Source of the DNA: Paenibacillus lycopersici
GTDB taxonomy: Bacteria > Bacillota > Bacilli > Paenibacillales > Paenibacillaceae
DNA length: 64,000 bases
Assembly (NCBI RefSeq): GCF_010119935.1
Contig: NZ_CP048209.1
Span: 4,343,001 to 4,407,000 of the forward strand
Direction of reading: 5' to 3'
The translations under genes were made by a program, and so were the position numbers. Below, piece after piece: positions 17,095 to 25,529 of this stretch (within the stretch, counting starts at the first letter, position 1; each line of letters begins with the position of its first letter). Under the pieces are notes generated by a model. It was not told the DNA's origin. It made no database searches and worked only from the letters and a program-made list of their open reading frames with translations.

Positions 17095-17209
17095 GCCCTG
17101 TCCCCTCCTTCATCGCGATCTCTCGCGCCTCGCGGTATGCGTACGGCTTCGGCCGCGAACGAGCATCGGCTTCTTGCCGCCGGATTCGAGCGGCTGCGGA
17201 TCGCCGCGG

Positions 17210-19027
17210 CTACAGCTGAAGCTGCTTCAAATGATAAAACTCGCCCTTGCGCGCGATCAGCTCGTCGAACGTGCCGACCTCGGCGATACGGCCCTGCTTC
17301 ATGACGACGATGCGGTCGGCGTCGCGGATCGTGGACAGCCTGTGGGCGACGATGAACGTCGTCCGTCCCTTGATCAGCTTCTGCATCGCCTTCTGCACAT
17401 GGTATTCCGACGCGTTGTCGAGCGCGGACGTCGCTTCGTCGAGAATGATGATCTTCGGATCGCGGATGAGCGCGCGCGCGATCGCAATCCGCTGGCGCTG
17501 CCCGCCGGACAGCTTGCCGCCGTGTTCCCCGACCTTCGTATGAATGCCGAGCGGCTGGCGGCCGACGAATTCGGCGAGGTTCGCCATCTCGATCGCCTTG
17601 TAGACCTGCTCGTCCGTAATATCCGGCAGGCCGTACGTGATGTTGTCGCGGATCGTGCCGGAGAACAAGATGTTCGTCTGCGGCACGACGGAGAGAAACT
17701 TCCGGTATTCCCGCAGATCTATCGCATTGAAATCGACGCCGTCGATCGTCATGATGCCGCCGGTCGGCTGCAGGAAGCCCGTCACCAAATTCAGAATCGT
17801 CGATTTGCCCGCGCCCGATTCCCCGACGAAGGCGACGCATTCGCCGGCCTTCACGTTCAGCGTAACTTCTTCTAATACATGATGCTCGCTGCCGGGATAG
17901 ACAAGCTGCACCCGGTCGAACGCGATATCGCCGTTGATCGCCGTCAGCTTCAGCTTGCCTTGGTTATTCTCGATTTCTTGGGAGCGCAAAATCTCCGTAA
18001 TCGAGTGAATCGATTCGAAGCCCTTCGCCATGTTCGGGTACGTCGTGATCAGGGCGGTGATGGAACCGAGAATCATGCTGAAGAAGCCTTGGTACATGAC
18101 GATGTTGCCGACAGGGATCTTGCCTTGATACGCCAGGTAAGCGGTGAAAATCAGGCAGAGCACCTGGAAGAGCTGGAACGTGACCCAATTGGACGCGCCG
18201 AAATAAGCTTCGATAATGTCCAGCCGCTGGCCCTTGCCCTGCAGCTTGGACAGCGACCGGTCGATCCGCTCGATCTCCACTTCTTCCAGTCCGTGCGCCC
18301 TCGTGACGGGAATCATCTCGACCATCTCGGACATCTTGGAAGACATCTTCTCGATTTCTTTGCGGAATTCTTTGTTCGTGGAGCGGATCTTGCCTTTGAA
18401 CACCTGCACGATCAACACCGCGGCGGGAATCGTGAGCACGAAGAAGAGCGACACGGACCAGCTGTGATAGACGGTGATAATGACCGCGACGATAATATTG
18501 AAGATCGCCGGCAGCAGCGCGAGCATGACCTGCTTCGACAGCTGCTCGACGGCCTCGACGTCGCGCAGCACCTTCGACTGCAGCTTGCCCGCCTGCAGAT
18601 CGCGGTGATACGTAATCGACAGCTGCTGGAGCTTGCGGACGAGCGCGCTCCGAATGCTTGCCTCCACGTGGCGGATCGCCCGGCTCATGAAGGAGACATA
18701 CCACGTATGCGTCGGGATATTTTGCAAAATAATGACGGCGATGACGATGAAATTGATCCATAGCGATCGCATCGGATGACTGCCGGGATGACTGACGATG
18801 TTGATGATATTCGCCGTGACGACCGGCAGGACGAAGATCGGAAGACTCTTGATCATGTAGAAGAGGACCGACAGCGACAAATTCATGAAGTTTCCCCGGT
18901 ACAGCGAGACCAGGAACTTGAACGTGCTTTGCTCTTCCTGCATGGCGACCTGCTGAAACGTGTGCTCGTAGTTCAAATTGCGGGTCCTGCTTCTCTCTAC
19001 TCTCTCTGCTCTTGCTGCTCTCTCCAT
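17210..19027 (-). CDS. ABC exporter with fused membrane and ATPase domains
   Basis: A half-transporter of about 605 aa. The six-helix membrane domain (about residues 30-320) is followed by the nucleotide-binding domain with Walker A GESGAGKST, signature LSGGQRQRIAIARAL, Walker B IIILDEATSALD and the switch histidine in VAHRLSTIRDADRI. It probably works as a homodimer exporting a lipid, drug or peptide. The frame is open to 19300, but the first 91 codons look non-coding. ATG 19027 (AAGGA about 13 nt upstream) is my choice and ATG 18943 (MQEEQSTFKF) is the alternative. The substrate is unknown. Confidence 0.88.
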   Translation of the reverse strand: MERAARAERVERSRTRNLNYEHTFQQVAMQEEQSTFKFLVSLYRGNFMNLSLSVLFYMIKSLPIFVLPVVTANIINIVSHPGSHPMRSLWINFIVIAVIILQNIPTHTWYVSFMSRAIRHVEASIRSALVRKLQQLSITYHRDLQAGKLQSKVLRDVEAVEQLSKQVMLALLPAIFNIIVAVIITVYHSWSVSLFFVLTIPAAVLIVQVFKGKIRSTNKEFRKEIEKMSSKMSEMVEMIPVTRAHGLEEVEIERIDRSLSKLQGKGQRLDIIEAYFGASNWVTFQLFQVLCLIFTAYLAYQGKIPVGNIVMYQGFFSMILGSITALITTYPNMAKGFESIHSITEILRSQEIENNQGKLKLTAINGDIAFDRVQLVYPGSEHHVLEEVTLNVKAGECVAFVGESGAGKSTILNLVTGFLQPTGGIMTIDGVDFNAIDLREYRKFLSVVPQTNILFSGTIRDNITYGLPDITDEQVYKAIEMANLAEFVGRQPLGIHTKVGEHGGKLSGGQRQRIAIARALIRDPKIIILDEATSALDNASEYHVQKAMQKLIKGRTTFIVAHRLSTIRDADRIVVMKQGRIAEVGTFDELIARKGEFYHLKQLQL

Positions 19028-19298
19028 CTGAGGTGTCCCATCCTTCTTTCTTCTAATATCTTCATAGCCACTCGATATCTTAAAATATAAACCGTCGTTT
19101 GTAAACGCCGCATTTGCAAGCCGTATTCGCGCGCTTCTCCGGCCATCGCTTCGTACCGGACAAGGCGAGACGACGCACCTCACCATAGCTCCGTCAATCC
19201 AATAAACATCTTCTATATAGTGGATAAAATATAGAAAATTCCTTTTATCAACCCCCGTGTATATACTACGAGTAACTTGATATTGGAGGAGGATGCGC

Positions 19299-20318
19299 AT
19301 GCAAGCCTTATCGGAATTGTTCCACCGGTACGCCGTCCGTTATTTCCGCGATTCCAGTCCGCTCTACGAAGCGCTTTCGCTTCGAATCGCGAAGGATGCC
19401 GAGCTGCTCGCGCTTGCCGCGCAGGCGCGAGCAGGCCAGCCTCAGCCGAACATGCTCTTCGGCGCCGTACATGATGTATTGCTCCAGGGAGCCCGGCACC
19501 CGCTCCGCCGCTTCTATCCGAGCCTTGTCGACGATCCCGGCGAGCCGGCGCTCGCATTCGAGCCGTTCCGATCGTTCTGCGCCGCGTATCGGCGCGAAAT
19601 CGTCGCGCTGCTGAAGAGCAAGCGCGTGCAGACCAACGAGGTCAATCGCTGCGCGTACCTCTATCCTGCTTTCTGCCATGTTTACCGCCATTCGGGCAAG
19701 CCGCTCGCACTGATCGAAATCGGCACGAGCGCCGGGCTGCAGCTGCTGTGGGACCGGTACGGCTATTCGTACGGAGCGGACGGCGCTGCATACGGCTGCG
19801 CGTCTGCCGCGCTTCGCCTGGAATCGGAGCCGCTTGGAGACAACAAGCCCGATCTCCTGCTCGAAAGTCCGCCTGTCGCTTCCCGCACCGGCATCGACCT
19901 GCACGTCAACGACCTTAACGACGAAGCGGATCTGCGCTGGTTGAACGCGCTCATCTGGCCGGAGCATAGGGAGCGCCGCATGCGGCTGACGACTGCGGCA
20001 GCGTGCTTGAAGCGTACGCCCGTCCGGCTGATCGAAGGCGATGCCATCGAGCTGATCGCGGATGTGGCCGCCGAAGCGCCAGCGGAAGCGACGCTGTGCA
20101 TCTTCCATACGCATGTCGCCAACCAGTTCACCGCCGAGGCCAAGCAGGCATTAAGGGCGCGCCTTCGGGAACTTGGCCGCAAGCGCGATTACTATCATCT
20201 CTATAATAATATGGACGATCTCGATCTCCATCTGGACGCGTATTTGGACGGGGAGCTGCATCCGACGAAGATCGCGGAAACCGAAGGCCACGGACGTTGG
20301 TTCAGGTGGCTGATGTAG
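19299..20318 (+). CDS. DUF2332 family protein
   Basis: A 339-aa cytoplasmic protein of the DUF2332 family. Family-typical stretches are YLYPAFCHVYRHSGKPLALI, EIGTSAGLQLLWDRYGYSYG (a Gly-rich segment reminiscent of methyltransferase motif I) and TLCIFHTHVANQFT. The biochemical function is not known. Two in-frame ATGs (19293, 19299) compete; GGAGGAGG is better spaced for the second. It is divergent from the ABC exporter, and the 19028-19292 spacer is AT-rich and presumably holds both promoters. Confidence 0.8.
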   Translation: MQALSELFHRYAVRYFRDSSPLYEALSLRIAKDAELLALAAQARAGQPQPNMLFGAVHDVLLQGARHPLRRFYPSLVDDPGEPALAFEPFRSFCAAYRREIVALLKSKRVQTNEVNRCAYLYPAFCHVYRHSGKPLALIEIGTSAGLQLLWDRYGYSYGADGAAYGCASAALRLESEPLGDNKPDLLLESPPVASRTGIDLHVNDLNDEADLRWLNALIWPEHRERRMRLTTAAACLKRTPVRLIEGDAIELIADVAAEAPAEATLCIFHTHVANQFTAEAKQALRARLRELGRKRDYYHLYNNMDDLDLHLDAYLDGELHPTKIAETEGHGRWFRWLM

Positions 20319-20469
20319 ACAACCAGCATCATAAGACGATCGCCGTTCTAAGCGCTTGACGCCGGAACGGCTTTCGTTGTTACTTCGGGGAATGGAGCGC
20401 CGCCCAGGAGACGATAAGTAAAATTTAATTTCGGTCCCCATGCTTCCATGTATTTACTGTAAGTATCAT

Positions 20470-20492
20470 TTGTATTACTATAAATAATACAA
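20470..20492. promoter_or_regulatory. Inverted-repeat operator over the -10 of the gntR gene
   Basis: TTGTATTA (20470-20477) and TAATACAA (20485-20492) are perfect inverted 8-mers 7 bp apart. The spacer contains TATAAA (20479-20484), a likely -10, so a dimer bound here would block polymerase. YtrA-type GntR regulators usually bind such symmetrical sites at their own promoter. Confidence 0.6.
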
Positions 20493-20518
20493 ACAACCGT
20501 TTTGAGGTGAGCGACCGA

Positions 20519-20911
20519 ATGATGATTACTTTGCAGCTGGACAGCGACACGCCGATCTACGAGCAGCTGCGCAACCAGATCGTGATCGGCATCGCGACCG
20601 GTCAGCTCGAACCGGCCGAGAAGCTGCCGACCGTCCGCCAGCTCGCCGACGAGCTCGGCATCAACGCGATGACCGTCAACAAGGCCTACGCGCTGTTGAA
20701 GCAGGAAGGCTATATCGTCATCGACAGGCGCCATGGCGCGAAAATAAGCCCCCGAACGCCGGTCGGCGCAGGAAGCCAGCCGCCTCCGCGACTGGAAGAG
20801 CAGCTTCAGCTGATCATTGCGCAAGCGGCTATCAAAGGCGTCGAGCGCTCGCAGTTCGATTCGCTGTGCGATCGCATTTTCGCCCGGATGAGGTACGAGC
20901 CTCAGCCTTGA
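20519..20911 (+). CDS. GntR family regulator, YtrA subfamily
   Basis: A short (130 aa) GntR protein: the winged helix-turn-helix takes residues 5-75 (TPIYEQLRNQIVIGIATGQL, LPTVRQLADELGINAMTVNK, EGYIVIDRRHGAKI). The tail is only about 50 residues and helical, which is typical of YtrA regulators and too short for a ligand-binding domain. GAGGTG lies 9 nt before ATG 20519. The membrane protein gene follows after 121 bp on the same strand, the usual neighbourhood of this subfamily. Confidence 0.9.
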   Translation: MMITLQLDSDTPIYEQLRNQIVIGIATGQLEPAEKLPTVRQLADELGINAMTVNKAYALLKQEGYIVIDRRHGAKISPRTPVGAGSQPPPRLEEQLQLIIAQAAIKGVERSQFDSLCDRIFARMRYEPQP

Positions 20912-21032
20912 GAACCGCCTTGGCCTCGGCATCTCGCGCTTCCGCCATCCCTGTTCATGCCCCTGCCTTAAGGCATCCGCCGAGCCTGCCTTCATCCACT
21001 GACTCAGTTCTCAACGAAAGGAGCCCGTCACG

Positions 21033-22433
21033 ATGTTCATGACCATCACGCTGATCCAGCTCTTCCCGATTCTGATCCTCTATCTCGCGATGTGGGCAAC
21101 TTACCGGCCGCTCGCCTCCTACAAGAACGGCATGCTGTTCGCCGTCACGCTCCCCGCGCACGCCATCGAGCATCCGGCGGTCGGCGCCATTCAAGTACGG
21201 TTCAAGAAGCAATTCGCGCGGTTGAGCATTTGGCTGGGAGCCGCCGCCCTCCCGCTCCTTGCGTTGAACGCATGGGAGGCCTTGAATGCCTATTCGTTCA
21301 TCTACTTCTTCGCTTGGCTTACCGTATTCATCGTCGGCATGGCTGCTCCGGGCCGGCGTGCCTTCCGCGCCACGCTCGCCTTGAAGCGGGAACAGGAATG
21401 GTTCGTCGGCAAGAAGAACGTCGTGCACGGCGATCTGCGGGCCGCCCGCATGAAGAACGCCACATCCGCCCCGATCGGCTTGTTCGCTTTCCCGCTGGCG
21501 ATCTCGATCGGAACGCTCTTATGGGCGATCCGCGAAGAGGAGCCGCTGACCGGCATCGCATACGCGGGAATCGGATTAACGCTGCTGCTGGCAATCGCCG
21601 CTTACTATATGGGCCGAATGAAGGCGCAGGCGTTCAGCGCGAACAGCGACTTGAATTTGAGCTTAAACCAAGCGCGCCGGAGAGCGTTATCCTACATGTG
21701 GCTGCTGCTCGCGATTGCGCAGAGCGTTCACGCTCCGCTTCTGATCGCGCTGCTGTCGCTCGACAGCACGGCGGAGATCGGCATCTGGATAACGGTTCCC
21801 GCCCTGCTCGCCCTTGTCTCGCTTCTCCTCGTACTGACGACATACCGCCGTATTCATGCCCGGGAGCAAGAAGCGCTGTCTCAGGACGGGCAGGCGATTT
21901 ATACCGATGACGACGAGTATTGGGCGAACGGCTTTACGTACCATAATCCGTACGACAACGCGGTGATCGTTCCGAAACGGATCGGGATCGGGACGACGAT
22001 CAATACGGGCACCGTCGCGGGCAAAATCATCGCAGGCGGGATCGTCGCGTTGTTCGCCGGCACGATCATTGTCGTATCCTTCCTCTTAATTCGTTCCGAG
22101 CTCACGTCCCCGATGCTGACGCTCACGGCTGAACATCGAATCGAAATCGACTATCCGATGTATGATTACGGCTTCCCGCTTGCCGATATCGAACAGCTTG
22201 ATCTAGTCGATGAAGTGCCGAAGGGAAACCGGACGAACGGCGAAGGAACGCCGCGCGTGGCAAGAGGCAAATTCACGCTGAAAGGGCTGGGCGCGGCGCG
22301 GCTCTATGTCTACAAAAACAATCCGCCGTACATTCGCATCAAGCTGCGCAATACGTATATCTTCTTCAACGACCTCGACCCGGAACGCACGAAGCAGCTG
22401 TACGCGCAATTGGAGCAAGCTTGGCAGCCGTGA
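21033..22433 (+). CDS. DUF5808 multi-helix membrane protein with C-terminal PH-like domain
   Basis: A 466-aa integral membrane protein. Several hydrophobic helices occupy about residues 1-290 and one more lies near 335-355. Between them is the DUF5808 segment YTDDDEYWANGFTYHNPYD, with a GIGTTINTG follow-up. The last 100 residues (IEIDYPMYDYGFPL to the YIFFNDLDPERTKQLY end) are soluble and look like a bacterial PH domain. Related proteins are encoded next to YtrA-type GntR regulators. GAAAGGAG precedes ATG 21033. Function is unknown; cell-envelope stress is a guess from the regulator type. Confidence 0.8.
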   Translation: MFMTITLIQLFPILILYLAMWATYRPLASYKNGMLFAVTLPAHAIEHPAVGAIQVRFKKQFARLSIWLGAAALPLLALNAWEALNAYSFIYFFAWLTVFIVGMAAPGRRAFRATLALKREQEWFVGKKNVVHGDLRAARMKNATSAPIGLFAFPLAISIGTLLWAIREEEPLTGIAYAGIGLTLLLAIAAYYMGRMKAQAFSANSDLNLSLNQARRRALSYMWLLLAIAQSVHAPLLIALLSLDSTAEIGIWITVPALLALVSLLLVLTTYRRIHAREQEALSQDGQAIYTDDDEYWANGFTYHNPYDNAVIVPKRIGIGTTINTGTVAGKIIAGGIVALFAGTIIVVSFLLIRSELTSPMLTLTAEHRIEIDYPMYDYGFPLADIEQLDLVDEVPKGNRTNGEGTPRVARGKFTLKGLGAARLYVYKNNPPYIRIKLRNTYIFFNDLDPERTKQLYAQLEQAWQP

Positions 22434-22488
22434 TCGTTCGCCATGCGGTTGTCAGTTGCGGCGAAGCCGAAATGTTGGGCATAGAAGA

Positions 22489-22526
22489 CGAACAGCCTGC
22501 AGCGCAATCGCGCTGCAGGCTGTTCG
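22489..22526. terminator. Hairpin between convergent genes
   Basis: A perfect 17-bp stem (starting CGAACAGCCTGCAGCGC) closes a 4-base AATC loop. It lies 55 bp after the DUF5808 gene and 41 bp after the end of the facing araC gene. No T-run follows, so termination strength is uncertain. Confidence 0.6.
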
Positions 22527-22566
22527 ACGGTCGAGACGGAATCGATAGGCCGATTCTGCGCGGGGC

Positions 22567-23460
22567 TTATTCTTCCAATTCATCCCGCTGGCTGTTTCTT
22601 GCCAGCGACGAACCGGTGAACCGTTTCCGGTACGACAGCGGCGTTATGCCGACATGCTCCGCGAAAGACCGCGAGAAATGAGGCGTCTGCTTGAAGCCCG
22701 TTTCGTCGGCGATCTTGGAGATCGGCCAATTCGTCTTCATCAGCATCAGCTTCGCCTGGTCCATCCGGTACGAGAGCAAGTATTGCTGCGGCGTGCAGTC
22801 GAACACCTCGCCCATGCAGCGCGCGATGTAATTCGGATGCAGCCCCATCGCTTCGCCGAGCTTGCTGTTGGTCACCGTCGTGCGGAAATTCATTTTCAAG
22901 TAGGCCGCCGCTTCTTCGGCGACGGAGATCGGCGCTTTGGCCGCGTCGCTCCGCCAGCCTTCGTCGAACAGCTGCATCAGATGCAGGAACCATTGCTGGC
23001 GCTGCCAGAACGCGGCATGCGACGTGCCGAGCGCCGCATCGTGCAGCTTGCTGAACAAGGAGATCGCTTCTTCCGGATAGGCGACGGTCATCGTTTTCGG
23101 CAGCCGGATGGCGTATGAATAGTAATCGCCCCGCAGCGTGCCGCAGCTATTGCCATCGTGCTCCTCCCACGGTCCGGCCGTCTGGAAATGCACCCAGTCG
23201 AACACCGTTTCTTCCGTGCAGGGCTTGGTTGGATAATGCCATAGATCAGGCCTGAGAATAAGCATCTGGCCCGGGCCGATTTCCCATGTTTGGGACTCTT
23301 CGCCGACATATAAAGTGCCGCTATGAACGAACAGCAGATCAAACACGCCGATATTCCGGCGATTCGGATGCTCGCCGCCTTTCGGATACGTTCCGCGATT
23401 AGACTCGATGAAGTAAGGAAGCGGCGGAGATAGAAAGGTAAGCAGCGGTTCGGACGACAA
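22567..23460 (-). CDS. AraC family transcriptional regulator
   Basis: A 297-aa regulator. The N-terminal cupin-like sensing domain (about 1-150) includes LLFVHSGTLYVGEESQTWEI and GPGQMLILRPDLWHYP. The two C-terminal helix-turn-helix motifs (about 190-285) are SKLGEAMGLHPNYIARCM and ISKIADETGFKQTPHFSRSF, followed by the family ending ITPLSYRKRF. The start is TTG 23460, 7 nt from GGGAGGA. No target gene lies in the same direction, so the regulon is unknown. The 23461-23653 spacer has no gene I would defend. Confidence 0.9.
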   Translation of the reverse strand: MSSEPLLTFLSPPLPYFIESNRGTYPKGGEHPNRRNIGVFDLLFVHSGTLYVGEESQTWEIGPGQMLILRPDLWHYPTKPCTEETVFDWVHFQTAGPWEEHDGNSCGTLRGDYYSYAIRLPKTMTVAYPEEAISLFSKLHDAALGTSHAAFWQRQQWFLHLMQLFDEGWRSDAAKAPISVAEEAAAYLKMNFRTTVTNSKLGEAMGLHPNYIARCMGEVFDCTPQQYLLSYRMDQAKLMLMKTNWPISKIADETGFKQTPHFSRSFAEHVGITPLSYRKRFTGSSLARNSQRDELEE

Positions 23461-23653
23461 GAGAAAATCCTCCCTAAGTAGGTTTACGCCCGTTTATTTT
23501 ATCAGACTATCGCAGGATGGGATATACCCATTTCGCAAATAAACAAGCCCCAGCCCCGGGAGCGGCCGAGCGAACGCCTGACCGCCGCAAGCGGCTTGCT
23601 CGTTCCGGATCGCGTCCAAGGAATCGCTTAAGTTCATGTTCTCGCTCATGCGT

Positions 23654-24136
23654 TCAGCCCCTATAGTCAAACGATGCTCTTCTAACGGGTATCGTCTTCG
23701 TGCTCAGCCATGCAATCGCTTGCCGTACCAACGGAGAGCAAGCCGCGGATGCAGCTTCATGGATCGGAAGCCACTCAGCGCCCGATGAATCCTGTCCTTC
23801 GAACGGCTCCACTGTTCCTGCCGCCTCGGCGGGGTCTATAGAAGCCTCGTATAATATCGCGATATGGTGCACAGTCTCAGTCGCGCCATCCTGCCGCATC
23901 CATTTCACGTCGAAATCGCAAACGCCGATACTGGCAAGCGTTTGGACGACATAGCCGGTTTCCTCTCTCATCTCCCGCATCATCGCTTGCTCCAGCGACT
24001 CCGACGGTTCCGGACGGCCGCCGGGCAAATCAAACCGCCCCGTGTACGGGCCGAGACGTTTACGTATAACCAAGAGCTTCTTGTCCATTACGCATATCCC
24101 GTAAACCCCCATATGCCGGTAAAATTGTTCCGCCAT
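23654..24136 (-). CDS. Nudix hydrolase
   Basis: A 160-aa Nudix protein hydrolysing a nucleoside diphosphate linked to another group. The Nudix box is complete at about residues 40-62: GGRPEPSESLEQAMMREMRE followed by ETGY, fitting G-x5-E-x7-REUXEEXGU with all catalytic glutamates. A beta-strand FDLPGGR leads into it. The substrate cannot be inferred. It stands alone, with a repeat array upstream. Confidence 0.9.
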   Translation of the reverse strand: MAEQFYRHMGVYGICVMDKKLLVIRKRLGPYTGRFDLPGGRPEPSESLEQAMMREMREETGYVVQTLASIGVCDFDVKWMRQDGATETVHHIAILYEASIDPAEAAGTVEPFEGQDSSGAEWLPIHEAASAACSPLVRQAIAWLSTKTIPVRRASFDYRG

Positions 24137-24373
24137 ATTCTGATACGCCCCTTATTGACCCCTGCCGCGCTTATTCGGGATTCGGAATGCCGTGCATGCA
24201 TGATCTATTCGCGGCCAAGAGCCGCAGTTCCTCCTCATCCTCGCGGAAGCCACTTGATCCCAAGCGCAAGAAGAATGGAATGACATGCGCATCCCGTCCA
24301 TTGTAGGGCTGGAGAAAAACAGGGAATGAGCACTCGCCGGATGTTTCGGAGCTATAGTGGGATGGATAGGTGG

Positions 24374-24660
24374 GCAGGATTTTGGGCTCGCATGCCTCGA
24401 ATGCCCCTCTGGGCCGGAAAAAGCTGCCGTGTGAGCAGGATTCCAGGCCCGGATGCCTGTTAAGGCCGAAAAATCCTGCCATGTGAGCAGGATTTGGGGC
24501 TCGATTGCCCCTCTGGGCTTGATAATCCTGCCGTGTGAGCAGGATTTTTGTCTTGATTGCCCCTCTTGGCCGGAAAAAGCTGCCGTGTGAGCAGGATTTG
24601 GGGCTCGATTGCCCTTCTGGGCTTGATAATCCTGCCGTGTGAGCAGGATTGGTTCACTGA
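24374..24660. repeat. Tandem array of 52-bp repeats with hairpin junctions
   Basis: Units begin with GCAGGATT at 24374, 24435, 24487, 24539, 24591 and 24643. The first is 61 bp, the next four are exactly 52 bp and the last is partial. Units 3 and 5 are almost identical. At junctions after units 2, 3 and 5, AATCCTGC, a 7-base loop and GCAGGATT form an 8-bp hairpin; after units 1 and 4 one arm has diverged. All minus-strand frames stay open through it, but the period is not a multiple of three and the frames overlap, so I treat it as non-coding. There are no unique spacers, so it is not CRISPR. Confidence 0.85.
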
Positions 24661-24711
24661 TGTTTTTAAAGCGTAGATCTTTTTCTGTCAACAAAAGATT
24701 CTTTACAGCAC

Positions 24712-24742
24712 GAATGGACGGCATCGTCCATGCCGTCCATTC
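24712..24742. terminator. 13-bp hairpin downstream of the Gly-Asn repeat gene
   Basis: GAATGGACGGCAT and its exact complement flank a 5-base loop, about 75 bp after the end of the gene at 24819. It may end the long polysaccharide transcript, but a T-run is weak. Confidence 0.45.
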
Positions 24743-24818
24743 AGAGTGCAGAGAAACCTTCGTTTTCATCCAAACGGCGAGTTCTCTTTTGTCCCTAGTT
24801 TTGAATTCAAGTGCTTGC

Positions 24819-25511
24819 TTAGCCGATAATGCGATTCAAAATCGCTCTGCCTTCCGACTGGAACATGATGAATGCATCATTCAGCGGATCGAGCGGCGAG
24901 GCGTCGGAACCGATCGCCTTCAGTTGGAGCGTCGCATTCGCGATGATCAAGGTAAACGACGTGACACAGCCGGCGAACGTATCTTTGCCTTGCGCGTAAA
25001 GCACCGTCTTCTGGTGCGTCGTCGTCGCTTTCGCGAACTGCAGCGCAATGCTGATCAGATCGCTCGAGCATCGGCCTTGCAACGCCGCAAGCTGGTTCAA
25101 GGTGTCCTTCACGATGGCATTGACCGCATTAGGATCCGGCTTGACGTTGCCATTGCCATTACCATTGCCATTACCATTACCATTGCCATTACCATTGCCA
25201 TTACCATTGCCATTGCCATTACCATTGCCATTGCCATTACCGTTACCATTACCGTTACCGTTACCATTACCGTTACCAATACCGTTATTGCCTTTGCCGT
25301 TGTCCTTGCCGTTACCGTTGTTTTTGCCGTCGTTCTTACCGTCGCTGCCCTTGCCGTTCTTCTTGTCCTCTTGCTTCTGCTTAATGAGTTGACCGATATG
25401 CGAGAACGTCGACTCTTTCTTTTGCAGCCCGTGCGCGTACGTTGCGGCAGGCGCCGCGGTCGCGCACAAGACGGCGATTGCCGTCATGACTGCCAATTTA
25501 CGCTTCAACAT
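24819..25511 (-). CDS. Secreted protein with a Gly-Asn dipeptide repeat
   Basis: A 230-aa protein with a clear signal peptide (MLKRKLAVMTAIAVLCATAA, cleavage near the AYA/HG site). A basic region is followed by about 50 residues of almost pure Gly-Asn alternation (roughly 70-122), then a helical C-terminal domain (125-230) with two cysteines in LQGRCSSDLIS and TFAGCVTSFTL. GGAGGGAACTT precedes ATG 25511. The repeat is encoded by a hexanucleotide run (25143-25295) and probably varies in length between strains. I do not recognise the C-terminal domain. It follows the polysaccharide genes, so a surface or matrix role is possible but not shown. Confidence 0.8.
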   Translation of the reverse strand: MLKRKLAVMTAIAVLCATAAPAATYAHGLQKKESTFSHIGQLIKQKQEDKKNGKGSDGKNDGKNNGNGKDNGKGNNGIGNGNGNGNGNGNGNGNGNGNGNGNGNGNGNGNGNGNGNGNGNGNVKPDPNAVNAIVKDTLNQLAALQGRCSSDLISIALQFAKATTTHQKTVLYAQGKDTFAGCVTSFTLIIANATLQLKAIGSDASPLDPLNDAFIMFQSEGRAILNRIIG

Positions 25512-25529
25512 AAGTTCCCTCCAGATCCC

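Noticed and set aside
17001-17840. 279-codon minus-strand frame over the ABC ATPase
   Set aside because: Off-frame shadow; the ATPase motifs are all in the frame ending at 17210.
23494-23649. 51-codon minus-strand frame starting MSENMNLSDSLDAI between araC and the Nudix gene
   Set aside because: No ribosome site and no recognisable features; it probably overlaps the araC promoter region. Possible but unsupported.
24374-24660. CRISPR array
   Set aside because: Whole 52-bp units repeat with no unique spacers between short constant repeats, and no cas genes are near.
24152-24769. 205-codon minus-strand frame across the 52-bp repeats
   Set aside because: The repeat period is not a multiple of three, all minus frames are open, the peptide has no fold-like features and there is no ribosome site.
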